A stretch of 64,000 nt of DNA from Breviolum minutum Mf 1.05b.01 (lineage: Eukaryota > Sar > Dinophyceae > Suessiales > Symbiodiniaceae), in NCBI GenBank assembly GCA_000507305.1, contig DF239244.1:67272-131271 (forward strand). Direction: 5' to 3'. A model generated the notes under the pieces. The model saw nothing but the letters and a program-made list of their open reading frames with translations. It was not told the origin of the DNA and made no database searches. Of this stretch, positions 34,006-45,931 are shown piece after piece. The stretch's first letter is position 1, and each line of letters opens with the position of its first letter. The position numbers and the translations under genes were made by a program.

Positions 34006-34041
34006 TGTAGCGGGTAGCGAAAAACTCGCGAGTCGTTGCAC
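34006..34041 (-). CDS. candidate short exon whose donor lies in an alpha element
   Basis: Acceptor CACGAG|GTG, 12 codons VQRLASFSLPAT in phase 0, donor ACA|GTGGGT. The donor GTGGGTGGTTTCAAAG is the terminal inverted repeat of the alpha element at 33881-34006. The exon is short and its call depends on the splice motifs. Confidence 0.4.
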
Positions 34042-34665
34042 CTCGTGGGGTTGTTTTTACAAACATCTCGAGTTACGAACGAAACCCATCAACCCATCTT
34101 GGAAAATTACAAATTTCTAGAAAAGCGCCTGGAAAAGATGTTGGTGTTCGTACATCACATTTCCATTTTAAACATCACCATTAAATTAGGGAATTAAAAT
34201 AATTATATGGTAATTTAGATGTTTCAGTTCCTGTTTTTGTGATGTTGAAGGGGGACATATTAGCAAACCCTGCAAAAGGGGCTATGATGCTGGAATGAAT
34301 ACAGATCTTCCATGCTGAATTGATCACAAAACCGCTCAATTAACCTAGAAATACTCGGACTGAACTTTTGAAAAGACATGTCGTTTACCACATGGGCTCA
34401 ATAGATCAAAGGGATGTCATTCAACCCACAAATGGCACCATTATTCCTAGACAGGTGCTCCAAATACCCCTCTTAGGCACCCAGAACCCACTCCAAAACC
34501 ACTTGCAGAAAGGGATTGGAGCATAAGGGGGAATCCATCCCATGTCATCCATGTATGGTATATTTACGAAAATTTGGTTGATTTTTATGGTTTTCATGTA
34601 GGTGAATATACCTTTCGTCCCATGGATGGTATGGCCATGGAAAATATTGTCCCAATCTCCGGTAC

Positions 34666-34745
34666 CTGGTCGAGGGAGCCGTCGTTCAACTTGGAAATCA
34701 TGGCGTTCTTCACCCTGGCGAAATTGGCGGGTGGAGTGCACGGAA
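34666..34745 (-). CDS. probable fused A+B type exon
   Basis: The minus frame carries NFARVKNAMISKLNDGSLDQ up to donor CAG|GTACCG. N-D-G-S-L-D-Q matches the start of B exons (ENGSLDK) and the preceding helix sits where A would be, as in the fused exon at 9641. The upper boundary may be ACTAAG|TT (34745) or CCAG|G (34714); neither gives phase 0. Confidence 0.5.
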
Positions 34746-35044
34746 CTTAGTCTACAGATTTGGGAAGGTCTAGAGACATACTCCAAGGTTCAACCCGAAA
34801 AAACACAACCCAAGGGGTTTCTGAGAATGCCTTTCATATAGCTGTACCTGGAAAACAGCCGTTGCTGTTCATTTCCATCAACTTTACCTCTAAAACCAGC
34901 CACACAGTTGCCTAACAAAAATGGTACTTTCCTATTTGTTCCAGCGATCCATCTATATAACGGGGTTGTAAGTAACTTGCTGACTACCATGGACACCCTG
35001 ACAGGCTTCGATGATGATTATTCCAATTCGTTCAGGTGAAAAAC

Positions 35045-35230
35045 ATGATAAGCTCCTGCTTGGGTTTCTGACATGCATGAAAGTATGAGCGAGAAGCTGA
35101 CCAAGCCATACCAACACGGTCAAATTCGTTGGCCGCAAAACCAGCTGTCTTCCCTGTCGCTGCAATCGCTGTAGCCCCACTTTTCTTGACGAGTACAGCA
35201 TTTTCAACTAAGTCGTTCAAATAGAGCATT
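35045..35230 (-). CDS. candidate exon region, frame uncertain
   Basis: A frame open for 75 codons contains VKKSGATAIAATGKTAGFAA. Inside it an alternative phase-0 exon, ACAG|GGA to TTG|GTATGG, reads GRQLVLRPTNLTVL (42 nt). The compact size and strong donor favour the second reading; the amino-acid texture favours the first. Confidence 0.35.
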
Positions 35231-36620
35231 TTCTGTGCTCCATGGTAGTATAACTTCAACCTAAATTCAACAATTGAACCATACTTCTTGTAAATATCTA
35301 TAGTTCAAGTTTTCAGTCTGGAGTCTTTTGCGTTGCCTGCAAAAAGCCTTGCAATGCTTCTACTTTTTACAACTATCTGAAAAAAAACACCATCAACATG
35401 GGCAGTAGAACCCCTATTTACTGTTGATGCTTCACGTTTTTCCATGTTTTTTCCGGCGAACCAGTTGAGGGCTATAGAGAATATCCTGTGTTTTCACGGG
35501 ATTGGTTTCTAAACGAATCTCAGATGGTTTGACGACAACCAAGGACGACCTTGAAGTTGCCGCTGAAAAATCCCTGGATTTGGGTGGTGGATCTGGATCT
35601 TAGATTCGTGGCAAACAACACTAATTAATACCTGGATTGTCTAAATGTGGTAAACGTCATTGCCTGGGAATCTAAGGACACAACTCCCGATGATAATGAC
35701 TTTCGGAAATAGGGCACTTAGGAAAAAGGCCTCATTCGGGAATGATGGTGGAAAAACATCATCCCGTTTCATTAAGGCCGGCTATTTCTTGTAAAAAACG
35801 TGGCATTGAGGGATGGGCCCCTTACATATCTTACATTTCCATGATTAAAAAAAACACATCCACATCTTCCCTTTCTCCAAGTTCCCCATTGTCTCTGACT
35901 GACTCCACCTGTCTTTCAGGTCACTTAGTTCAGCATCATCATTTGCCAACTCCTGGGATTCGGAGTCAATCCCAACAAAAACACAAGTTGTGATTTGGTT
36001 AACCCGAAAAATAGCAGTTGAAATTAGGAATCTCCCCAACCCAAAAATCACAATTTCTTCACATCCAAATTGTTTGGGATCCGCAATTTGGGTCACGTTG
36101 GGGGTCCCTTTTCTTTGGAGCCTTCAATGCACCACCAACCTCACCCCTGAAATTCTTGGAAGATCATCCCAGGACTTCTAAATGGTTAATAACCATAAGG
36201 ATCGGGTTGTGGGACCCCTTCCAAATGGCCTTGCCATGGCCTATAAATGGAGGTGATCCTAACCACTGAAACTAAAAGGATGATCCTCCGAGCACGTCAC
36301 AGACTGAACCCTAGGATCCTGAATGTTAACTCGCCTCCAATGACTTTGTGGAAATGAATCCTTGGAGAAACTTGAATCCAACGTGCAGTAACGTCAGTAA
36401 CCCATTTAAACAGGGCATGTCATTCATTCAAGGAACCAACAACCAACAAAAACTTACCTTGCAGCAATAATTTTTGCTCACATCGAAAAAAAACATCTAA
36501 AAAAAACAGCAGTTCATATTCATTTCAATCAACTTCTTTAGCAAAAAAATACACCTATCAATGGCCGTTTAGATTTTAAACGTTTTTTGACCCCGACTAT
36601 TCCCATGGCTGGAAGGTCAC

Positions 36621-36662
36621 CTCCGTTGCATCATTGGCCTTGATCAGTGACGACGCCGCTGC
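36621..36662 (-). CDS. short type B-like exon (42 nt)
   Basis: Acceptor CGGTAG|GCA, 14 codons AAASSLIKANDATE in phase 0, donor GAG|GTGACC. Same length and A-A-A start as the 42-nt B exon at 11858, with S-L-I-K in place of S-L-E-K. Confidence 0.65.
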
Positions 36663-37653
36663 CTACCGTACCGAGGAAGCCAAGGATGTGTGCCCCTACC
36701 AGCTATTTTTATACATGGGGTTGTATAGATATATATTTGGTGGTTTCAACCCCTTGAGAAATACTAACCACCTACATTAAGATTGTTTACCTACCCAGAT
36801 GTTATAATGTATGGATTATTTACCTGAATAAAATGTTCCCCCGAACCCTACATTTTTAAAGAGGTTTATATGGTACGTAACGTGGGGCCCTTTTTTAAAG
36901 TGGCCCAGAACCTGTATTTTTCATGTTTTTTGGGGCTCATGGTATTTGTAACCCCTACCTAGATGTTCCATGTATGGATTATTTACCCACAGGAACGGTG
37001 AAAAATGGTTAGATTCAAGGGGAAATGAAGGTATAAATATTCCCTACATGGAGCATCTGGGCTATAACTTGCCAAAAAGAAGAATGGGTTTTATATGGTT
37101 TTATTGGGGTAGAATTATTTCACCCTACATATAGAAGTCATGGGCCACCTCATTTACAACTGGTTTTCCGGGGCCGACCTTGTAAAGTTCTTTATTAAAA
37201 AGGGGCACCTGTGTTGTATCTTTCAAAATTGAGTAAACATCTTATTTACATGTTTTTTGGGTCGTTCTTGTTTGCTAAATTTCTGTGTTGGTCAACAACA
37301 ATGGCTTTGAAAAAGAAAACAGCCAGGTCAACAATGATCGTTGGAACCCACATGGCACAATGTGTGGATGTGTGAATTTATTGTAGAAAACTCCACCATT
37401 TGTAGAGAACTTTTCCATGTATTCCGTGAATTTGTATTTAAATCATGTGCCTTTCCAATGTTATACTCAAATCAAGAACTTCATACTCAAAAAATATTAA
37501 TCCCCAAAAATTGATGTTTGGAATACTAAGTATGACTCTGGGCAAACTAAGGGCATTTTGAGGAAGCTTCCCTGATCCTGAAGCATCATTTGGGGGTATT
37601 CCCAACTGGCGGGAACATCAACGTTGAGCCGGATGCATGTGGATTGTGAAGAT

Positions 37654-37698
37654 CTTATCGACCCCATCCCCCGGAAGTCCAAATACGAAACTTTTCCC
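37654..37698 (-). CDS. candidate exon (45 nt)
   Basis: Acceptor CTACTAAG|GGG, phase 0, GKSFVFGLPGDGVDK. A GT donor could fall at GGG|GTCGAT (36 nt) or further on. The frame is open far upstream and downstream (about 70 codons), so this may be part of a longer exon at 37618-37827. Not module-like. Confidence 0.35.
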
Positions 37699-37918
37699 CT
37701 TAGTAGCAGGGAATCCTTTATATGGGTCATCCCAAAGACTATTCTTTGTTTGGTCGTGGAGTTCCAGGGCATCATTTTTTCTTTTCACAAATGATGAGGA
37801 ATGATTTGTACGCTGCTTTTTTGTCACACCGTTGAGGATCTAGAAAATTTTATCCACCCATATTCTGGGCAAAGTACACCCATGATGTTTGACAAGTTCC
37901 TTTTTCCCTTCCCAAGAC

Positions 37919-37963
37919 CTCTGTGGCTTTTTCATTTCCACCGCCAACCAGCTTGGAAAACAC
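37919..37963 (-). CDS. probable exon (45 nt), module-like
   Basis: Acceptor AATTGAG|GTG, 15 codons VFSKLVGGGNEKATE in phase 0, donor GAG|GTCTTG. The same frame is open on both sides (upstream PEKIE, downstream VLGREKG), so a longer exon from TTTTCAG is possible. The helix-GGGNEK-helix layout resembles the exon at 40374. Confidence 0.5.
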
Positions 37964-38170
37964 CTCAATTTTTTCGGGCTGAAAATTGTGGGGTGCAAGA
38001 TTGCGGTGAGTGCTGACATGTCTGGGATGTTTCTCAAATCTCAGCGGTCGCAGGGGGAAAGTGCTACTTTACTAAGATGTGCTGATTGAAACCTGGGGGG
38101 TTAGCTCCAAATCGCTCCCTGTTATGCAGGAATTTTAGATACGTCTATCTCCCCGCTCCAAATCGCTCCC

Positions 38171-38428
38171 TTAGCTCCTTAGCTCTCTTCCAAGCACCAG
38201 CTCGTTTATCAAGCTTATTAGCAGGATTGGACTGTTATCAGCAGTATGCTGACGCTTCACATTGAAGCAAACCACATTTTTTTTTGGATTCCCAGCCGTT
38301 GGTGTTTTTGGGGGGTTGCATACACGAGTGATTGCACTGTCACAACAATTGATGACTTCATAGGGACAGAAATGTTCCTCCACCAAGTGAATTAGCCAAG
38401 TCGGTACCAATTGGAACTGAATAAGCAA
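38171..38428 (-). CDS. 85-codon open block, unassigned
   Basis: A continuous minus frame with mixed composition (LVPTWLIHLVEEHFCPYEV, later CNPPKTPTAGNPKKNVVCF) ending in GRELRS and a stop. There is no module similarity and no clear acceptor. It could be a real larger exon or chance. The DNA directly below (38095-38170) contains the TAGCTCCAAATCGCTCCC repeat also seen near position 230. Confidence 0.3.
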   Translation of the reverse strand: MLIQFQLVPTWLIHLVEEHFCPYEVINCCDSAITRVCNPPKTPTAGNPKKNVVCFNVKRQHTADNSPILLISLINELVLGRELRS

Positions 38429-38558
38429 ATGCAGAGAGAAACCCCGCGTACTCTCCTAGGAGAGTACCCTTTAAGGTGGTTGGAAAAAAAATCGGGATAT
38501 TCTCTAAACGGTGGTTTTACGGTGATTTACGCTGGAAAGTAATAAAAAACACCTTAAA

Positions 38559-40373
38559 CACCCAAAAGTAATTATATACCAAAATCTATAAACAATATCA
38601 TTGTCTATAAACATCTCCCCAGTTCCACTCCCTTCCAGGGTAAAGTTTTCTAAGATGAGCTAGTTTCCGAACTTCCGTCATTTTTCGAAGCGAACGAGAT
38701 GGATTTGTTTGGAGGTTGTTTTTTTGGGCAAACTTCATAAGCAGTAGACTGTTGCAAGTACTGGTACTAGTGTAAGGAGAAAAAAATAGTCAAGTTGGAT
38801 CATTTCCCCAAATAAGGGCGGAAATAGAAAATATGTTTGAAACCGCCAGGCGGTTTCAGGTCGTTATAATTTGCCCAAATCGTTTCTTTTTTCCAACAGG
38901 CTTCAACCTGTTTCCCCCAAGAAATTCGTTGATGAAACCTAGCAACAAAAGTCAATAAATGATCACTAATGAAACCCACCTTTGGACCCCAAAACCTTGA
39001 AAAATGGCAGGTTTTTAAGCCCTAAGAATATGGGTTATAAGTTATAAGTTATAACCCCTAAAATTGAAGGGTGTGGGTTCCAATGGGCGTCGTGAAATCA
39101 TTGTCGACCTCGGCTGAGCTTCCAAACACTCAAGAGGCTTTTACCTCGGTCTGCTCCCTGAAGTGGCGTGGGCGGAGGCTTGGTGGTGGTGGCGGTGTTT
39201 CAGGAACGTTGCATTCCTTGAAGGGATCAGGGAATCCTCCCCAACATGGAAAAAACATTCAGGTTTGAAGGGATTTTAGTTATTTGCCCAAGAACCATAC
39301 TGCTGACGCTTCAGAAATCTTGCACCACTTCGGATTTACAAAAACCTATAGATGATGGGATAGATTATATAACTGGTTCAGGATTTTTTTCCCATCAACA
39401 GTACCTTGGGGGTTATCCCCCTTGCCAGGATGGGTTCGGGGGTTCCTATATAAACTACAAACATTCATTTGCCGCTAGTTTTTGGGAAGGGGGACAACCC
39501 AAGACATACCTCTTATGAACATCATGGGAACTTACCAACTACTTATTCGCAGCAACCGTGTGCCATCAAGAGGGCCCTTGATATCAAGTAAATATGTTTC
39601 GGTCTCAAAACACTAAAACAGTTGACGATAAAGGTTGAGAACGTACTGTTAAAGGTAGGCCAACCCCCCGCCCAAAAAAAAACTACAGTTATATTTTGAA
39701 AGTGAAAAAAAATGCTGAACGATTTCATTGCTTTTGGATATCCATCCATTCGTGAAAAATATGTGAGTACTACTTTGGAAAACTAAACTCATCCCTTGAG
39801 AATCAATGGTGGGAGGATGCCATTTCCTTTTGAAATATAGGTCCTTTTTTGGGTTTCATATTAATTTGTCGTGGAAATATACACCCCCGAAATTTATTAA
39901 ATTATAGATACCTCTTCCAAACCATAATTTTGTTGGTATCTATGCTGAATTTCTGGGGGTATACTCCCTCAGACTTTTTTCCTTCCTTGCACCAGCCCAC
40001 ACCCTTGCCGGAAAACGACCTCTGTAGCAAGGTCGGAGGTCACAATGGGAAAGAGCTCATCCTCAGCGAGTCACGAGTTTGACCACAGAAAACACAACCA
40101 GTTTCGGATAGCCATTTCAATACCTCATCATACTGTTGATGTCTCAGAAATCTGTTTTTTAATGTTTTTATAAAGGTTAAAGTTGGTAGTTAATTTATCC
40201 CATGGTTTACTTGGTACCAGAGACATCATTTGTAAATTTTATTCACTGGGATGATGAACCAAAGAACTCTTTCAGCATGAGACATGTGTGTGTTTCACCA
40301 TTTCCTATCCATTTAACGACTGGTTGCTTACGCTCGGGTCTCAAGGTGTAGGGTGAAAAAAAAAACAAAACAA
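38559..40373. other. intron block with weak exon candidates
   Basis: Holds a partial alpha copy (38766-38850), a gamma-type ATACTGTTGATG element split over about 39330-39400 and 40130-40250, and a GGGGGTATAC/CCCCCGAAATTTA hairpin near 39885-39970. A GC island at 39095-39210 has a phase-0 reading after CTTCAG|GGA (GADRGKSLLSVWKLSR) that could be a type A exon, but the donor leaves one extra base. Confidence 0.4.
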
Positions 40374-40475
40374 CTTCGCGCCAGCAATTTTTCCACCCAA
40401 TTCAAAGGGTTGCTTAATGGCACCAATGTAGCCTCCACCCATTTGGACAAGTCGTTTGCGGAACGCAATTTCAAC
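40374..40475 (-). CDS. probable fused A+B exon (34 codons)
   Basis: After AACTTGGAG|GTT the phase-0 frame gives 34 codons: VEIAFRKRLVQMGGG, then YIGAIKQPFELGGKIAGAK. The first half fits an A helix (x-E-I-x-F-R-K-R-L) and the second a B-like helix. The length is one codon more than the 33-codon module. The donor is not certain, since AAG|TTG is not a standard site. Confidence 0.5.
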
Positions 40476-40769
40476 CTCCAAGTTGGGAGAGTTTTCTCAT
40501 GGCTAGTCAATCTATACCCCCCCCTCCCGCCCCGCAAAAAATAAGGCTTTAATAGCAGGTCTTATCCTTGTCTACGGAAACCATACGAAGTTGCCTTGGT
40601 GGTTTCGGAGGCGCTGCGGGTAGTGACACTTCACGGTATCTTCACGGTATGATTTTGCCACGGCCAAAAGCAAACTCACATGTCACAAAATGACATCCGT
40701 CTTCAACCTTCTGGACCAACCCGCCCAACCGTCGCATTCTGCGTGTTCAACCCTCTCTGAAACTCACAC

Positions 40770-40820
40770 GAACCCATCCCTGGACGATTCGCGTGGCTTT
40801 CCATCAAACGAATTCTGAGC
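40770..40820 (-). CDS. possible type B exon (51 nt)
   Basis: Acceptor GATTAG|GCT, 17 codons AQNSFDGKPRESSRDGF in phase 0, donor TTC|GTGTGA. Length, phase and AG|GC start are exactly those of B, but the peptide is far from consensus. It lies in a GC-rich island (40.70-41.04 kb) that may hold another exon. Confidence 0.45.
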
Positions 40821-41643
40821 CTAATCGTGGAAGCCGGCTGGGCCTCTTCGTTTTTTTTTGCGGCGTGCCCACCGCGCTGCCTCCATCATCGGCTCCGTGC
40901 AGGAGTCTGGCAGTGAGCATTTCTCCTTTTCTCAACGCAGTTTCTACGATTGCCTACCCAGGAATGGGTCTGGACTACCTACTACACCCAGTCCGGTCGC
41001 AATCAGCGAAGGTGCAACCAGCTCCGCTTAACAGTATATGAATTTGGTGCACACACGGGGCCTTTGCTCAAGGGCCCCTTTGAGTCATTGAGCAATAATG
41101 GGAAACCATAATGTTGAGACGCCCTGATCGTAAGGCCTTATTTCTAGGGTAGGTTGACCAGCCATGATCTTTCCCAACAACATCAACAAGACAGGAATTT
41201 CATGGAATTTCAATATCGAGTAGATAGAACATCAGAGATCTTCCAGGATCTCTGTCATTTCTTCCCAGTATTGAACCGAGTTCAAGAGTCACGAGCCAAA
41301 TTTTCACCGAACCGCAGTTTTCAAGTTTTTGTCTTCAAGTTTTTGGTTGATGCAAATGCATGCAAATGATAGAAATCCCCATAGAGCTGGACTTCACCAC
41401 AACGTAACCAATCAAAAAAGCCAGCTTTGAAACAACAATCATGCAAAATCCCAAGAAACTACGGTAAACTATCAAATAATTCCAAGTAGTATAGATTTTT
41501 TCCATGCCATCATCCCCATAGCCAAACCATTCACTAAATAAATGATCAGGGTTTTCCAGGTTTCTGCCCCTAGATCTCCATTCACTGGACAAAAATTCCC
41601 CGTTCCAATTGGACCTCGTTGACAGCTTTCATTTCCCAGGTAC

Positions 41644-41697
41644 TGAGTCAGATAAGTTTTGGATCTTGTGCTCAGCAATCACCAACTGGCTTGCCAC
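41644..41697 (-). CDS. probable helical exon (54 nt)
   Basis: Acceptor GGACCAG|GTG, 18 codons VASQLVIAEHKIQNLSDS in phase 0, donor TCA|GTACCT. An amphipathic helix-like sequence of the right size, with strong signals at both ends. The plus-strand frame over the same bases is an alternative but has no splice logic. Confidence 0.6.
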
Positions 41698-42229
41698 CTG
41701 GTCCCATCCATATATGGCCCCTCAACATAACAGGGAAATTTCCCCACCAAAAAATCAATGTGAAAAAAAAACACGTGGCCAAAAAACATGCAAATGGGTG
41801 TTTCCAAAAATAGTGGTACCCCCCAATCATCCATTTTAATAGGGTTTTCCATTACAAACCATCCATTATAAACCATGGAAACACCCAAATGGATGGTGAG
41901 ACAGTGGAAATTCTTTTGTTGTTGATTCCAATTTGTCAAACAGTTCACCTAAGGAGACCAAATTAAGCAAAGAACGGCGCCTTAGAATACAAGAAGGATA
42001 ACTCAGGACAACTTCAAATCCCTGACTAGTACTAGAATACTAGTTGGTGGTTTCAACCCATTTGAAAAATATTTGTCAAAATGGGAATCTTCCGCAAGTA
42101 GAGGTGAAAATAAAAAGTATTTGAAACCACAACCTAGAATACCATCTGCTCTATTTTCTTGCTGTTTTTCCAAGCACTAGATTCAAGCACTCCCTGTCAA
42201 ACCAACAAACATCTTGGTGTTTGATTCTG

Positions 42230-42385
42230 GTTAAAAGGCAAAATCCGTTTAATCCAAAGCAGTTTGGTAAGGTACATGTCATCTGCATCCGACGTAGAAC
42301 ATCTTTTTTGGAATCGTTGTGATGAAGAAACCATATGAAGTCGAAATTTGTTCAAGCTTACAAACCAACCCTCCGATCTATAGCG
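42230..42385 (-). CDS. candidate exon region
   Basis: From TCGGAG|GGT the phase-0 frame is open for about 50 codons (starts GWFVSLNKFRLHMVSSSQRF). No donor stands out and the acceptor lacks a pyrimidine tract. Composition is intermediate between exon and intron. Confidence 0.3.
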
Positions 42386-42779
42386 CAGTTTAACAAAAAC
42401 ACAATGCTTCCAAGAATGGATTGAAGTCCTCTTTGGCTGAGAGGCATTTCTATAATTAAGACTGATAAGGGGGTTTCCCAAAATAGTGCTACCCAACAAC
42501 CATGGGTTTTTCCTGCTAAAAATGATCAGCCCTTGGGGTGTGAAATGGGGGGTACCACCATTTAAGGAAACACCCATATACTGATCATAATAACTTTGGA
42601 TGCAAGACACCCCCTTCCAAGATGCAATCACCACCAGAAAAAAGACATTACAGTTTTAGGCGACCGGGGATCCATATGAACTTTCACTTGCCACGATTGC
42701 ATCCTGGGGGAAACTCGCATCACAAATAATACCTGCCTGTTTCTGTTTCCAGCCACTTCTCTGGGAAAAGGGATGCTAC

Positions 42780-42839
42780 AATCAAGTGTTGTTTGGGGAA
42801 TTCAGCGGCGCGCTTACTGAAATTTGAAACTGCTACCAA
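42780..42839 (-). CDS. probable diverged type A exon (60 nt)
   Basis: After CGGCAG|TTG the phase-0 frame reads LVAVSNFSKRAAEFPKQHLI and ends at ATT|GTAGCA. F-S-K-R-A-A-E-F-P-K-Q aligns with the array L-R-K-K-A-A-E-L-L-S-Q. The acceptor is AG|T, preceded by a run of C (poly-G on the plus strand). Confidence 0.55.
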
Positions 42840-42916
42840 CTGCCGGGGGGGGGGGTCTCTTTGAAATTTGGTCATTCACCAACCTGGACTATTTTGCAAC
42901 CAAAGAAACTGTTTGT

Positions 42917-43040
42917 ACTTGGGTGTCCCAGGAAGTTAGTAAAAGGTTAGTAAGTAGGTTATAACCTCAATATACCCCATTTGCAAGTAGGTTATAACCC
43001 ACTCACTACCCTTTTACTAACTTCCTGGGACATCCAAGTA
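42917..43040. repeat. best 'theta' element copy
   Basis: TACTTGGGTGTCCCAGGAAGTTAGTAAAAGG and its near-perfect complement CTTTTACTAACTTCCTGGGACATCCAAGTA bracket GTTATAACCTCAATATACCCC. The arms match over about 28 bp, a very stable hairpin. Confidence 0.9.
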
Positions 43041-43300
43041 GTTGGTGATTTTTCAATCTTTGGTCAATCACCTAGATTTCACCACCACCTAGATTTCCAC
43101 ATGAGCAGTGTTCAAAACCCTTGTGACATTCCATGACAGTACTAGTTGGTTAATAGAGATCGTTACAATGGTTAATTACAATCCCATATAATATAACTGG
43201 GTAGTAAATCCCCTACACAAACTATAGATAATCAGGGTTTTGATCACCGCTCACATCCATTTCCTACCTTGTTTTAACACGGACCCAACAGTCGACATGC

Positions 43301-43378
43301 CTCATGCACAGCGTCGATCACTTCGCCCTCCGACATGTTGAAGGTGTCAATGTTGCAAATTCGGAAGCAATGCTCGAC
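43301..43378 (-). CDS. probable exon (78 nt), GC donor
   Basis: Acceptor CAAGAG|GTC, 26 codons in phase 0: starts VEHCFRICNIDTFN, ends MSEGEVIDAVHE. Donor GAG|GCATGT (GC). The frame stays open for another eight codons (ACRLLGPC). Coding-like composition and third-position bias; helical, not an obvious A or B. Confidence 0.6.
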
Positions 43379-43982
43379 CTCTTGGGCTGAGTGATTTTAT
43401 ACTAAGAATCCTGGACCCTCCAATGGAAGGGTTTGAACCTATAGGGGTGTTTTTGGGTCCTCAAAATGACGCCACTTTTAAGAGGGTTTTCGGAGTCTTA
43501 GGGTACCAAGGGATCCATGGGACGAATGGTTATATTTACCTACATCAAAACCAACGAAAAAACAACCATTCCATGTCGGGTAGGTAAATATATATAATAT
43601 ATAGATACAATTCGTCCCCTGGATCCTATCAAACATGCTTAGAAAGTGAGTTTTTCCACTGGAAGTTAAGTCGGCTGTTAAAAGAAGAGTCCCCTGAAAT
43701 TGTTGATGAAATAAAAACTTATCAAAACAATGTCGTCTTTAGCAGGAATAAACCCCTAGGACACAAAAAGGAGGGAAAACTGAAGGGTAATAATCTCTCT
43801 CAACAAACAACTTTGTATAAGCTGTTTCAAAGATTCGTGGTTTGAGTTCGTTTGGAACATCCCTTGAGTTAGTTTGTAGATGTTTGTTTCTTTCTTTTCC
43901 GTTTCGGGGTATCATTTTCAGTTCGTTTAGACATTGGTCTTCGGGTGTTCGAAAGAAGGTCAAAACCTTGTACCCTAACTAC

Positions 43983-44024
43983 CAGCAGCTGCAGACATGC
44001 AATGCCACAAGTGGAAACACAACC
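43983..44024 (-). CDS. probable short exon (42 nt)
   Basis: Acceptor AAACAG|GGT, 14 codons GCVSTCGIACLQLL in phase 0, donor CTG|GTAGTT. The I-A-C-L-Q-L-L end resembles an A helix. It interrupts the long plus-strand ORF at 43842-44351, which is why that ORF is not called. Confidence 0.5.
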
Positions 44025-44195
44025 CTGTTTACGAACCAAGTACAATATATATATGATGTGTATATCAACAAAAGAATTTATAGATACCTGGACGTTTTGA
44101 AGGCATGCCAAATAGATGGGCCTTGGCGTCTCAGTAAGCCAAACCCCCTAGGCCCTGGCAAAAAACACCACCAATTCAGCTGGATGGTTTCCACC

Positions 44196-44243
44196 ATCGT
44201 TTCCCCTGCCTGTCGGCCGTCCAGAACACTGATGTCTTCCACC
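44196..44243 (-). CDS. probable exon (48 nt)
   Basis: Acceptor TTGCCAG|GTG, 16 codons VEDISVLDGRQAGETM in phase 0, donor ATG|GTGGAA. Alternatives are a GC donor after Q11 (CAG|GCAGGG) or an extended upstream start (ALAGSTLKLLVPCQ in the same frame from ATGTCAG). Confidence 0.55.
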
Positions 44244-45775
44244 TGGCAAGGAACCAACAGCTTCAACGTTGAACCCGCCAGGGCTGACATAGGTTGCCAT
44301 GAATTCCTGATTGGTTCAAGTTATTGGATCCTTATATTTGGCTTATCATAATCACCATATAACTGGCTGGGTAGTTGTTCATACCCTATATCCACAGCAA
44401 ATACTGAGGCTTTTGGTCACTGCTCCCATGTTTTGAAACAGCTGTTTCCGGTGTAGAGTTTTCGGGTTGTCTGAAAATCTTACAATTGTTTTGGGGGGTG
44501 GACTTTGTTAAATAGATATGGTTTGGCTTTTAAAGTGGGTGAGAAAAAAATTCGTGGATTTGGGTGGATGTTCTCCCTCAAGCAGGATATAAGCTAACTT
44601 CCCAAGGATCATTACTCAGTTCCAGCTTGGACACCGCACCCTCTCCAAGCAAAATCATTTCGAAAATCCATTAAATCCACCTTCCAAAAACTGAAGGTTT
44701 ACTTCAGATGCAAGCTTCAACCTACATTGTTCCATCTTTCATTTTTTTGTTTGAACATGCTCGGCGTCGACAAGGTGCTTCACCTGCTAACAAAAAAACA
44801 CAAAACATGATTATGCAGCCGTCGATGAAAGGCATTCTTAGGCACCCCGAGCTGTGCTTTTTTCGGTTGAACCTTGGGGCATGTCCGTAGTTTCAAACGC
44901 TTTGACCATAATCTGCTGCTTATTATGTACCCAAATCTAATGCTTATTAGCCCATAATTTGCCCTGAAATAACACAGTACTGTAGTTTATGTCAAGATTT
45001 GATTCATCCAGCTATGTATGCAAAAAAAATTAACCTTGAAATTGGGATCGTGGGGATCTGAATCACAAATCACACCAAATCACCCAACAAATAAAGGTAG
45101 CAAACACTAGGAAACAGCCTTCTAACATATCACACAATTTCTCTTCATGCCTTGGTATCTTATAACCTATAACTACTTGTGAAGGGAACTTATCTCAGGA
45201 TCAATGGTGATTCCCTATACATCCAAAGACTTCTTGAGGTGATTGAAGCCCTAAACATCTCCTGAAAAGTTGTTTTGTTTGGAACACCTTCTCACCAGGT
45301 AATTGGAGGAATTTGATATTTTGGATGTCTAGGGCATTGCAACTGGACTTGATTCAAAATGTTTTCAATGCGTCGCTTGTTTTAAGCGATATGCCTGGAG
45401 ATCAACAAATGTCAACAACAATTACGGTGCGCGTCGAAAGTACACCAGACAGAAATTCAGGGTTGCAGATTTCACCAATATTTAGATCCCTAGGTACCAT
45501 CTGCGGCGGCTTGTTTCCGAAAATGTATACCCGGGGACAAATCTGCAACGTCGAAATTCGACCCCAAACAAAAAGATAAAGAAAAGTCGCAGACATTTTG
45601 AATACCCTGCCCCCTAAGAATCCTTGTACCCTCCAATGGAGGAGTTTGAACCTGTATAGCAGGGGTGTTTTGGGGTCCTCAAAATACCCACTTTTGAGGG
45701 GTCAAGATTCTTAGGGCCTGAAACTAACATGTTTGCTCCTGAAAATCAATGGTTGGAACATGACATTTCAATTTC

Positions 45776-45882
45776 CCATAGCATCCACGTATGGTATATG
45801 GTATATCATTTACCTACATTTTCCATAAAAATCAACTAAATGTACGTAGGTAAATATACCATACATGGATTGTATGGGTTTG
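45776..45882. repeat. delta element, one of the cleanest copies
   Basis: CCCATAGCATCCACGTATGG and CCATACATGGATTGTATGGG form the ends, with TTTACCTACATTTTCC / GTACGTAGGTAAATATACC arms and a CATAAAAATCAACTAAATG loop. Confidence 0.85.
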
Positions 45883-45931
45883 GGATGGCATATTTGCATG
45901 AGGCAAGACTCCTCAGCTGATCCTTCCTCGC

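Noticed and set aside
43842..44351. 169-codon plus-strand ORF
   Set aside because: It overlaps two minus-strand exons with good splice signals (43983-44024, 44196-44243), and its composition is not coherent.
44770..44880. Minus-strand exon LGVPKNAFHRRLHNH
   Set aside because: The same wording (CCGAAAAAA-CACA...GAGAATGCCTTTCAT) occurs at about 34795-34840 on the other strand, so it is a dispersed repeat.
45313..45579. 88-codon plus-strand ORF as an exon
   Set aside because: It shares CACCAATATTTAGATC..TACCATCTG with an intron near 26385-26415. It looks like repeat-derived DNA without splice support.
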